Assembly: GCA_036570465.1 (NCBI GenBank)
Contig: DATCYD010000133.1
Location: forward strand, 1 to 6,651
Direction of reading: 5' to 3'
Length of the DNA stretch: 6,651 nucleotides
Origin: Anseongella sp036570465
GTDB taxonomy: Bacteria; Bacteroidota; Bacteroidia; Sphingobacteriales; Sphingobacteriaceae
In this document: one piece after another, positions 1 to 6,083 of the stretch
Layout: every line of letters starts with the position of its first letter
Position numbering within the stretch: the first letter of the stretch is position 1
The notes under the pieces: generated by a model
Told to the model about the DNA's origin: nothing
Seen by the model: the letters and a program-made list of their open reading frames with translations, nothing else
The model's database searches: none
Translations under genes and position numbers: made by a program

Positions 1-1
1 G

Positions 2-685
2 ATTGCTCCCGGGCTTATAAGAGTAGCTCCGGAAGACAAGGCTAACAAGATTCAACGGTATCAGCATATTTACGCATTTGCTCTATACGGGTTCACCTCC
101 CTATCCTGGTTTTTCTGGAAAGATTATGTGAAGTTTTTCAAAAAATGCATAGGGAACAAGAAGTGTAAACATCCCAAAATTGAATACTTCAACCTGTTCT
201 TTTATAAGATCATATACTACTCATTATTCATTCTGACCCCGTTGCTCGTATTGGATATTACCTGGTGGCAATTCCTGATCGGCTATATTGCAATGAATAT
301 GGCTACAGGATACGTAATGGGACTCGTTTTCCAGCTGGCGCATGTGGTGGAAGACACGAATTTCCCTCACCCCGACGTCCGGGGAAACATACAGGAATCC
401 TGGGCCGTTCATCAGATGATGACTACCGCCAACTTCGCCAGCCAGAGTAACCTGGCTCATTTCCTCTGTGGCGGACTCAATCTCCAGATCGAACACCATC
501 TTTTCCCCAGGATATGCCATATCCACTATAAGGGGCTTTCCGGTATTGTAAAAGAAACCGCACAGGAGTTCGGCCTTCCCTATCATGAAAACCGGGACTT
601 CTTTTCCGCGTTACGCTCTCATTATTTCCTCTTAAAGCGGATGGGCAGAGCAGCCCTCGTGCCGGCACCGGTAAGGCACCAGTAA
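2..685 (+). CDS. Membrane fatty acid desaturase (acyl-CoA / front-end type), C-terminal part, 5' end outside the window
   Basis: The reading frame is open from base 2 to the TAA at 683-685, giving 227 residues; the N-terminus lies beyond the left edge. A GTG at 128 opens an internal start, but the coding frame continues upstream of it, so it is not taken as the start. Hydrophobic segments lie at about residues 22-39, 66-84 and 88-115 of the fragment, as expected for an integral membrane di-iron desaturase. The conserved FQLAHVVE stretch follows the last one, then WAVHQMMTTANFA, and then the third histidine box QIEHHLFP (CAG at 485-487, first His at 494-496). A Gln at the first position of this box (QxxHH) is typical of front-end desaturases and linoleoyl-CoA-desaturase-like proteins. 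The first two histidine boxes are not visible. The family introduces a cis double bond into acyl chains at the inner membrane, using electrons from a cytochrome b5- or ferredoxin-type donor. The family usually has about 360 residues, so roughly 130 are missing. It converges on the ABC ATPase gene with a 16-bp gap. The family is secure; substrate and position of the double bond are not known. Confidence 0.88.
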   Translation: MAPGLIRVAPEDKANKIQRYQHIYAFALYGFTSLSWFFWKDYVKFFKKCIGNKKCKHPKIEYFNLFFYKIIYYSLFILTPLLVLDITWWQFLIGYIAMNMATGYVMGLVFQLAHVVEDTNFPHPDVRGNIQESWAVHQMMTTANFASQSNLAHFLCGGLNLQIEHHLFPRICHIHYKGLSGIVKETAQEFGLPYHENRDFFSALRSHYFLLKRMGRAALVPAPVRHQ

Positions 686-723
686 GAAATCAGTAAGCAG
701 GTTATTTGAAATCAGTAATGGAA
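669..723. repeat. Degenerate 11-bp tandem repeat spanning the stop codons of two convergent genes
   Basis: CAGTAAG begins at 680 and again at 691, and CAGTAAT begins at 713, so the copies are 11 and 22 bp apart. A weaker copy, CGGTAAG, begins at 669, and the expected unit at 702 is mostly lost but ends in the same GAAAT. The 11-mer GAAATCAGTAA is exact at 686-696 and 708-718. The desaturase stop (683-685) and the ABC ATPase stop (702-704, minus strand) both fall inside the array. This probably arose by slippage or small duplication at the gene ends. No hairpin followed by a T-run is present, so it does not look like an intrinsic terminator. Confidence 0.5.
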
Positions 724-1331
724 ATACGCTCGTTACAGAATTCGTATTCACGTGGCTGGTTGGAACAAACGATCAGGGTGCGTCCGGAAGCAAAACGGCT
801 AATCAGGGAATGATACCACCGGATACCCTGTTCATCAAAATTAGCGGTAGGCTCGTCAAGCAATAACAAGGGAGTATCGGAACAGACAGCCAGGGCCAGT
901 TTCAGCCGCTGTTTCATACCGGACGAAAAGTAACGGACCTGGCGATGGGTAAATTTTTCGAAACCCAGCAGGGAAATAAGACCGCGGTCATCGATGCCAG
1001 GGACATAGTTTTTAAAGCGAAAATGAAAGTTGATACTTTCGGAAAGGGTAAAGGACTCCTCAGGTTCCAGATAAGGAGCGGCCAGGGAAAGGTGTTCATA
1101 AACCTCTTCCACTTCAATGTCCTTATCAACGGGACCGCTTCGATGCCGGTAACCGATCCTGCCTTCCGAAGGGGTCAGGCTGCCCGATACGACCTGAAGG
1201 AAGGTAGATTTTCCCGAACCATTGGGGCCAAGAACTGCGTAACGCCTTCCGGAGATGATGTGATAGTCCATATTCCGGAAAACCCAGTCGCGGTTAAATC
1301 GCCTGCCAACTTTATGTAGTTCGATATCCAT
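702..1331 (-). CDS. ABC transporter ATP-binding protein, stand-alone, with degenerate Q- and H-loops
   Basis: A 209-residue single nucleotide-binding domain. Walker A is GPNGSGKS (residues 35-42), the signature is SSGMK (136-140, in place of LSGGQ), Walker B is LLLLDE (155-160), and the D-loop is ANFD (163-166). The position where most ABC ATPases carry the switch His reads CSNQ, so Asn191 replaces it. The usual Gln of the Q-loop is not found in the 82-98 region (AAPYLEPEESFTLSE), where Pro86 aligns with it by eye. ATP binding should be intact; hydrolysis may be altered. No membrane segment is encoded and no permease gene is visible in the window, so the partner must lie elsewhere. The ATG at 1331 begins 4 bp after the lpxA stop, so it is very likely co-transcribed with the lipid A genes and is the last gene of the block. 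A role in envelope lipid or LPS handling is a guess from context. It could also be a non-transport ATPase. Confidence 0.87.
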   Translation of the reverse strand: MDIELHKVGRRFNRDWVFRNMDYHIISGRRYAVLGPNGSGKSTFLQVVSGSLTPSEGRIGYRHRSGPVDKDIEVEEVYEHLSLAAPYLEPEESFTLSESINFHFRFKNYVPGIDDRGLISLLGFEKFTHRQVRYFSSGMKQRLKLALAVCSDTPLLLLDEPTANFDEQGIRWYHSLISRFASGRTLIVCSNQPREYEFCNERISITDFK

Positions 1332-1335
1332 TTCA

Positions 1336-2115
1336 TTACTGGAAAAACCCTTTCATGATGCCCCGGTTGGAATTGCGCACAAAATTCACAATCTCATCCC
1401 GTTCTTCCGTAGGGTCAATCTCAGCCTCGATGATATCCAGGGCCTTTGAGGTATTGTTATGCTTCACGAACAACAGACGGTAAATCTCCTGAATATGGTT
1501 GATCTTCTCGGGAGAAAATCCGCGACGGCGCAGGCCAACTGAATTAATGCCAACATAGGACAACGGTTCACGGGCAGCCTTGGTGTAAGGAGGAACGTCC
1601 TTACGAACGAGTGACCCCCCTGAAAGCATTACATGCGACCCGATGTTCACGAATTGATGCACGGCTGTAAGTCCGCTCAGGATCGCCCAGTCACCAATGG
1701 TAATGTGACCGGCCAGGGTGGTGGCATTGCCGAGAATCACACGGTCGCCCAGGATGCAGTCGTGAGCGACATGTGCGTAGGCCATGATCAGGCAATCCAT
1801 GCCCACTTTCGTATATCCAAGCGCCTTTGTTCCGCGATTGACGGTGGCACATTCGCGTATGGTGGTACCATCGCCAATGATCACCTGGCTGTCTTCCCCT
1901 TCGAATTTCAGGTCCTGCGGAATCGCCGAAATAACTGCTCCGGGAAATATCCGGCAGTTTTTCCCGATGTGAGCACCGTCCATAATGGTGACATTCGAAC
2001 CGATCCAGGTTCCTTCGCCGATCTCCACGTTCTTGTGGATCGTAGCGAACGGTTCGATCACGACATTATCGGCAATTTTTGCCTGCGGATGAACGTAAGC
2101 AAGAGGTTGTATCAT
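1336..2115 (-). CDS. lpxA: Acyl-ACP--UDP-N-acetylglucosamine O-acyltransferase (LpxA)
   Basis: Cytosolic homotrimeric enzyme for the first step of lipid A synthesis, moving a 3-hydroxyacyl chain from ACP to the 3-OH of UDP-GlcNAc. The 259 residues match the usual length (E. coli has 262). Residues 1-180 are left-handed beta-helix hexapeptide repeats (for example VHPQAKIADNVVIEP), followed by a helical C-terminal domain from about 190. The catalytic motif AYAHVAHDC places the general-base His at 118 (E. coli His125), and TAVHQF with His153 is conserved. Gly166 aligns with E. coli Gly173, the acyl-chain ruler; Gly there is associated with longer chains and Met with C10, so a long hydroxyacyl donor is predicted. 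IPQDLKFEGE and GLRRRGFS are further family signatures. The ATG at 2113-2115 overlaps the lpxC-fabZ stop in an ATGA, which implies translational coupling. The ABC ATPase follows after 4 bp. Confidence 0.97.
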   Translation of the reverse strand: MIQPLAYVHPQAKIADNVVIEPFATIHKNVEIGEGTWIGSNVTIMDGAHIGKNCRIFPGAVISAIPQDLKFEGEDSQVIIGDGTTIRECATVNRGTKALGYTKVGMDCLIMAYAHVAHDCILGDRVILGNATTLAGHITIGDWAILSGLTAVHQFVNIGSHVMLSGGSLVRKDVPPYTKAAREPLSYVGINSVGLRRRGFSPEKINHIQEIYRLLFVKHNNTSKALDIIEAEIDPTEERDEIVNFVRNSNRGIMKGFFQ

Positions 2116-3512
2116 ACGTCTTTTTTTCTAACGATCTGCGCCATCATTTCCGCTTCCATGACAATCCGTTCACCCACATAGGCTACGCCCTTCATCTGAC
2201 AGATCCCCCGACGGATAGGCGCCAGCAGGTCGCAACGGATCACAAGGGTATCGCCGGGGAATACCATATCCCTGAAACGGGTATTATCGATCTTAAGGAA
2301 ATAAGTCCAGTAGTTATGCGGATCAGGTACGGTGTTCAGGACCAGGATCCCACCGGTCTGAGCCATGGCTTCCACCTGCAACACACCTGGCATAACCGGG
2401 TTTCCGGGAAAATGTCCCTGAAAAAAATCTTCGTTCATGGAAACGTTCTTCAGACCCACCACATGATTATTGCTCATTTCCAGGATCCTGTCGATCAGCA
2501 GGAAGGGCGGGCGGTGGGGCAACATGCCCATGATCTGATTAACGTCATACAACGGCTTAACCAATGGATCATAATTCGGGATCCGCTTTTTCGTCCGGTC
2601 TTTTTTGATCAGGGCCTTGATCTTGCGGGCAAAGGCCACGTTGGCCGCATGACCCGGACGGGCGGCCATAATATGTGCTTTCAGCGGCACTCCTACCAGG
2701 GCCAGATCGCCAACCACATCCAGTAACTTATGGCGTGCAGGTTCGTTCTGGTGGCGAAGCCGGATGTTGTTAAGGATTCCTTCCTTTGCGACAGATATTT
2801 TTTCGCGCTTGAATAATTTTGCCAGGCGGGCCAGTTCCTCTTCACTTACTTCCTTATCAACTACCACGATGGCATTGTTCAGGTCGCCGCCCCGGATCAG
2901 ATTATGGTTCAGCAACATTTCCAGTTCGTGCAGGAAACAGAAGGTCCGCGAGGAAGCAATCTCCTTATTGAACTCCGAAATGTGCATGATGCTCGCATGC
3001 TGGCTGCCCAGCACCTGCGAATTATAATCGACCATCACAGTCACGCGGTAGTCATCCTGCGGCATGGCCACCATTTCCACCTTTCGGTCAGGTTCGGCAT
3101 AATGCACGTTTTGAGGCAAGGTGTAATATTCCCTGTCGGCCTTTTGTTCCTTTCGTCCGGCCTTTTCAATGGATTCAACAAAAACGATGGAACTGCCATC
3201 CATGATGGGTGTTTCCGGACCATCCAGCTCGATCAGTACATTATCTACTTCACAGCCCATCAAAGCAGCCAGCACATGCTCCACCGTGCTCACACTCGCA
3301 TCGTTCTGCGACAAGGTTGTTCCCCTGGAGGTATCCGTCACATTATCCACATCCGCTTCAATCAGGGGGCTTCCGGGTAGATCCACCCGCTGAAATTTAT
3401 ACCCATGATTTTCAGGAGCCGGCCGAAAGGTCATGTTTACTTCCTTGCCGGTATGCAGGCCAACGCCCGAAACGGTCACAGGAAATTTAATGGTATGCTG
3501 TTTTACATTCAT
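2112..3512 (-). CDS. lpxC-fabZ: Bifunctional UDP-3-O-acyl-GlcNAc deacetylase / 3-hydroxyacyl-ACP dehydratase (LpxC-FabZ fusion)
   Basis: A 466-residue fusion. Residues 1 to about 305 are LpxC, the zinc-dependent deacetylase that commits flux to lipid A. STVEH holds Glu78 and zinc ligand His79, RHKLLDVVGD holds ligands His261 and Asp265, and HIMAARPGH ends in catalytic-site His288. A short basic linker (KKDRTKKRIPNYDP) leads to FabZ at about 320-466: LPHRPPFLLIDR, then HFPGNPVMPGVLQVEAMAQ with catalytic His367 and Glu381. FabZ dehydrates 3-hydroxyacyl-ACP in type II fatty acid synthesis, so both halves act at the branch between lipid A and phospholipid. This fusion is characteristic of Bacteroidota. 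I chose the ATG at 3510-3512; a GTG directly upstream (3513-3515) would add one residue. From that ATG the zinc ligand His79 has the same number as in E. coli. The 3' end overlaps lpxA by 4 bp. The 166-bp upstream spacer suggests this gene also has its own promoter. Confidence 0.97.
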   Translation of the reverse strand: MNVKQHTIKFPVTVSGVGLHTGKEVNMTFRPAPENHGYKFQRVDLPGSPLIEADVDNVTDTSRGTTLSQNDASVSTVEHVLAALMGCEVDNVLIELDGPETPIMDGSSIVFVESIEKAGRKEQKADREYYTLPQNVHYAEPDRKVEMVAMPQDDYRVTVMVDYNSQVLGSQHASIMHISEFNKEIASSRTFCFLHELEMLLNHNLIRGGDLNNAIVVVDKEVSEEELARLAKLFKREKISVAKEGILNNIRLRHQNEPARHKLLDVVGDLALVGVPLKAHIMAARPGHAANVAFARKIKALIKKDRTKKRIPNYDPLVKPLYDVNQIMGMLPHRPPFLLIDRILEMSNNHVVGLKNVSMNEDFFQGHFPGNPVMPGVLQVEAMAQTGGILVLNTVPDPHNYWTYFLKIDNTRFRDMVFPGDTLVIRCDLLAPIRRGICQMKGVAYVGERIVMEAEMMAQIVRKKDV

Positions 3513-3678
3513 CACCGAAATAAGGTTTGATCTGTGTATTTCGCTTTCCCACAGCTTGGGGAGACAGCGATCCCGGCAGCGGAAAAATTTTCGCCAAATA
3601 TCTGAATATCCCGATAAGATACGAAATGTTTAAAGGATTTCTGTGCCCGTGCTCCAACGGCCAGGCTGAAAAACAGGC
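3513..3678 (-). promoter_or_regulatory. 166-bp spacer between lpxD and lpxC-fabZ, possible internal promoter and leader
   Basis: This is the longest gene-free stretch in the window, in a block whose downstream junctions are 4 bp or overlapping. Read on the minus strand, TTTC (3623-3626) is followed after 20 bases by GATATTTG (3595-3602), a loose match to the Bacteroidota housekeeping promoter TTTG-N19-TAnnTTTG with one mismatch in each box. Transcription from it would leave a leader of roughly 75 bases. Just downstream, at 3579-3594, is an AT-rich inverted repeat (GCG, AAAA, TTTT, CGC arms with one bulged base). AATATC is repeated directly at 3597-3602 and 3605-3610, and CAGGCT at 3662-3667 and 3674-3679 by the lpxD stop. 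No convincing small gene or known riboswitch was recognised. Confidence 0.3.
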
Positions 3679-4737
3679 TCAAGCTTCTGTTTCGCCGCTT
3701 TTGCGTGCTTCCAATTCTTTCAGTTGTTTGTCAAGGGCATCGATCTTACTTTCCAGTTCGGGAAGCCTGCGGTAAACCGCCTGAATTCGCAGCGACTCCC
3801 GGAACGGAAGCGCCGGAGAACCATTCCATTGCTTCCCTTCCTCAGAAATGGACTTGGAAACACCTGATTTGGCGTTGATCTGAGTACCTTTTGCCAGGGT
3901 CACATGTCCCACGATACCAACCTGGCCGCCGATCACGGAGTTTCCGCCGATCTTAGTGCTTCCGGATATCCCGGTCTGGGAAGCAATGACCGTGTTTTCT
4001 CCTATTTCCACATTGTGGGCCACCTGGATCAGATTGTCCAGCTTCACACCTTTGCCAATAACGGTAGCGCCCATTGTGGCCCGGTCAATGGAATTATTGG
4101 AGCCAATCTCCACATCGTCTTCAATAATCACTTTTCCAATCTGGCTCACCTTGGAATAAGAACCATCAGGCTGAGGCGCAAATCCAAAGCCATCGCTGCC
4201 AATCACCGTGCTGGAATGAATGATGACGCGGGCACCCACCTGCCAACCGGCATAAATCTTCACCCCCGGATGCAAAATGGTATCATCTCCGATCACGCAA
4301 TTATCCCCGATATAAACCTGGGGAAACACTTTTACGTTTCTCCCAAGTTTCACATGCTCACCAAGGTAAGAAAAAGCCCCGATGTAGCAATCTTCTCCCA
4401 TAGCGGCCGAGTCACTGACAAAGCTGAATTCCTCCCGGCCGGACTTATCCACCTTGCTGTTGTTATACATATCCAGGAGCACAGAAAAGGCGCTGTATGG
4501 ATCCTTTACCCGGATCAATGTACTTGTTACCGGCTTCTCCAGCAAAAGATCGGCGCCTACGATCACGATCGAAGCATTGGTAGAATAAAGAAAAGGCGCA
4601 TATTTGGGGTTGGCAAGGAACGTCAGCGATCCTGCCTGAGCATCCTCAATTTTAGAAACCGTCGAAACTACGGCGTCAGAATTACCTTCGACGGTTCCGT
4701 TTAATAACTTGCCAAGTTCAGCCGCTGTTAATTTCAT
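3679..4737 (-). CDS. lpxD: UDP-3-O-(3-hydroxyacyl)glucosamine N-acyltransferase (LpxD)
   Basis: Third lipid A step: transfers a second 3-hydroxyacyl chain from ACP to the 2-amino group of UDP-3-O-acyl-GlcN; cytosolic homotrimer. The protein has 352 residues from the ATG at 4735-4737. An N-terminal uridine-binding domain (1 to about 100) contains SKIEDAQAGSLTFLANPKY. Hexapeptide repeats of the beta-helix follow at about 105-290, and a charged C-terminal helix (ELESKIDALDKQLKELEARK, about 326-346) resembles the ACP-contacting tail of the family, perhaps as a short coiled coil. The catalytic base is His241 in IQVAHNVEIG, and IDRATMGATVIG just before it is a family signature. An in-frame ATG at 4777-4779 would add 14 residues; it is rejected because the usual N-terminus begins at the MKLTAAELGKLL-like segment and the extra residues are encoded in AT-rich leader. 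The HD gene lies 52 bp upstream and lpxC-fabZ 166 bp downstream. Confidence 0.96.
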   Translation of the reverse strand: MKLTAAELGKLLNGTVEGNSDAVVSTVSKIEDAQAGSLTFLANPKYAPFLYSTNASIVIVGADLLLEKPVTSTLIRVKDPYSAFSVLLDMYNNSKVDKSGREEFSFVSDSAAMGEDCYIGAFSYLGEHVKLGRNVKVFPQVYIGDNCVIGDDTILHPGVKIYAGWQVGARVIIHSSTVIGSDGFGFAPQPDGSYSKVSQIGKVIIEDDVEIGSNNSIDRATMGATVIGKGVKLDNLIQVAHNVEIGENTVIASQTGISGSTKIGGNSVIGGQVGIVGHVTLAKGTQINAKSGVSKSISEEGKQWNGSPALPFRESLRIQAVYRRLPELESKIDALDKQLKELEARKSGETEA

Positions 4738-4789
4738 GTTATCATACAAAGGTGAAAATTTTTTTAAGGAAAAAAACAAATTTGAAGAA
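4738..4789 (-). promoter_or_regulatory. AT-rich leader of lpxD with a weak promoter-like element
   Basis: The 52-bp gap is strongly AT-rich with A- and T-runs. On the minus strand it reads TTTG (4777-4780), a 22-base spacer, then CACCTTTG (4747-4754), which matches TAnnTTTG at all but one position. The spacing is longer than the usual 19-20 bases and the box lies only about 10 bases before the ATG, so the match is weak. lpxD could equally be read through from the HD gene. Confidence 0.2.
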
Positions 4790-6028
4790 TTACATGGCAG
4801 GTAATTGCTTAGGGTAACAACAATAATGCTTTTCGACCGTCCTGCTGAGGGCTTTTATGTTGAAATTATCAGACGCCTCGGCGATATCAGCCAGACTGCC
4901 ATCCTTCATCAGTATCTCAATATTCTCCGAACTTTCCCTGTATGCACTGTTACTAAGCTTACCGCTAAATACGAACCAGGAAGCGTCATCCATCGAAAGA
5001 CCGAACGTTCCCGAGCAGGCTGCACGCAGGCTGGCCACGCGTTGCCTGGAAAACGGCCCCTTCTGAACCTCAATTCGCAATAGTTGACGATTTATCAACC
5101 CCCGACAAAGATGGGACAGTATCTGATCGGGGTGATCCGCCCATGCTTTAATACTTACAGTAACATCATGATCATCCAGTTTGAGAAACGCGTCCAGATA
5201 CGCCGGACGGGCAAGAAACTCCTCGCGTGTTACGCGCTGAAGAAGAAAATTGCCAAATGCGGGAGTGCAAAACAAATCCACCCCTTCCAGGCCCAGGATC
5301 CGGGCACGGCCCAGTGCCTTGATAAGCATTTGCTCGGCCACCACCACCGTCTTATGCAGATATACCTGCCAGTACATCAGCCGGCGGGCGATCAAAAATT
5401 TCTCAATCGAATAAATACCCTTTTCTTCCACCACCAATTGGTCATCCTTCACGTTCAGCATCTTGATGATCCGGTCGAAGCTGATGACACCCTCAGATAC
5501 CCCCGAATAGAAACTATCCCGGTTCAGGTAATCCATCCTGTCCATGTCCAGCTGCCCTGACACCAGTTGATGGAGGAATTTCTTTTTGTAAGTCCCCTTA
5601 AAAATACGGATCGCCAGGGTCAGTCTTCCTTCGAATTCGGTATTCAGCCTGTCCATGATCAGACTGGAAATATCCTCGTGCGAGATATTCTCCACGATGG
5701 TATGCTCCAGTGCGTGAGAAAATGGCCCGTGCCCCGCGTCATGCAGCAGAATGGCAATCGTTACCGCCCGGGCTTCCTCATCCGAAATATCGTGCCCTTT
5801 TCCGCGCAGGGTTTCCAACGCCATGCACATCAGATGCATGGCGCCCAGGGCATGATGAAGGCGGGTATGAAGCGCCCCCGGATACACCAGATGGGCCAGG
5901 GCCATTTGCTTGATCCGTCGCAGCCGTTGCAGGTACGGATGTGACAGCAAATCAAAAATGATCTCGTAAGGGATGCTGATAAACCCGTAAACCGGATCGT
6001 TAATTATTTTTTTCTTGTTCTGCGTCAC
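4790..6028 (-). CDS. HD-domain phosphohydrolase (dNTPase/SAMHD1-like fold), function unassigned
   Basis: A 412-residue soluble protein from the GTG at 6026-6028. The N-terminal half carries the metal-binding HD signature: RLHHALG (His58/His59), LLHDAGHGPFSH (His96-Asp97) and QLDMDRMDYLNRD (Asp161/Asp163), in the order seen in dGTPase- and SAMHD1-like enzymes. IINDPVYGFISIP near the start and HPYLQRLRRIKQ are typical of this Bacteroidota-rich group. The C-terminal 170 residues lack a motif I recognise. The substrate is unknown; a nucleotide or phosphomonoester is likely. No ATG occurs before codon 42 (MALAHLV), which lies after conserved residues, so a non-ATG start is required. GTG at 6028 gives MTQNKKKIINDPVYG; TTG at 6049 would add 7 residues. 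It is the first gene of the lipid A block, 52 bp before lpxD, and divergent from porX. No direct role in lipid A synthesis is established by the sequence. Confidence 0.9.
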   Translation of the reverse strand: MTQNKKKIINDPVYGFISIPYEIIFDLLSHPYLQRLRRIKQMALAHLVYPGALHTRLHHALGAMHLMCMALETLRGKGHDISDEEARAVTIAILLHDAGHGPFSHALEHTIVENISHEDISSLIMDRLNTEFEGRLTLAIRIFKGTYKKKFLHQLVSGQLDMDRMDYLNRDSFYSGVSEGVISFDRIIKMLNVKDDQLVVEEKGIYSIEKFLIARRLMYWQVYLHKTVVVAEQMLIKALGRARILGLEGVDLFCTPAFGNFLLQRVTREEFLARPAYLDAFLKLDDHDVTVSIKAWADHPDQILSHLCRGLINRQLLRIEVQKGPFSRQRVASLRAACSGTFGLSMDDASWFVFSGKLSNSAYRESSENIEILMKDGSLADIAEASDNFNIKALSRTVEKHYCCYPKQLPAM

Positions 6029-6083
6029 AATGGAACCTATTGGCAGCAAATTTGTTAAAATAATTCATAAATAAAACATTGAC
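6029..6083. promoter_or_regulatory. Divergent spacer between the HD/lpx block and porX
   Basis: A 55-bp AT-rich spacer that must hold or abut promoters for both directions. It contains the perfect 8-bp palindrome CAAATTTG at 6047-6054. Leftward, this could serve as the -7 box of the HD gene (7 of 8 with one mismatch to TAnnTTTG), preceded by T-rich sequence near the -33 position. That would start transcription near 6040 and favour the GTG at 6028 over the TTG at 6049, which lies inside the box. Rightward, TTTG at 6051-6054 resembles a -33 box for porX, but the matching -7 position (6074-6081) is poor and almost touches the porX ATG. Both assignments are eye matches only. Confidence 0.3.

Noticed and set aside
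128..130. GTG as the desaturase start
   Set aside because: The frame is open and coding-like upstream to the window edge, including a hydrophobic segment, and a desaturase of 185 residues would lack the first two histidine boxes.
686..701. Intrinsic terminator between the convergent desaturase and ABC ATPase genes
   Set aside because: The 16-bp gap has direct repeats but no inverted repeat and no T-run on either strand.
2079..2726. Open frame of 215 codons on the plus strand opposite the FabZ part of lpxC-fabZ
   Set aside because: Antisense to conserved FabZ coding sequence, His-rich low-information translation and no family motif.
3547..3562. Hairpin built on CCCACAGCTTGGGG in the lpxC leader
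   Set aside because: Only short arms pair, with two mismatches near the centre and no T-run; too weak to call.
3904..4704. Long open frame on the plus strand opposite lpxD
   Set aside because: It lies antisense to a gene with clear family signatures, and its translation shows no recognisable domain; it is a shadow of the codon pattern of lpxD.
4738..4779. Upstream ATG at 4777-4779 as the lpxD start
   Set aside because: It adds 14 residues from AT-rich leader with no counterpart in the usual LpxD N-terminus; the ATG at 4735-4737 fits the family.
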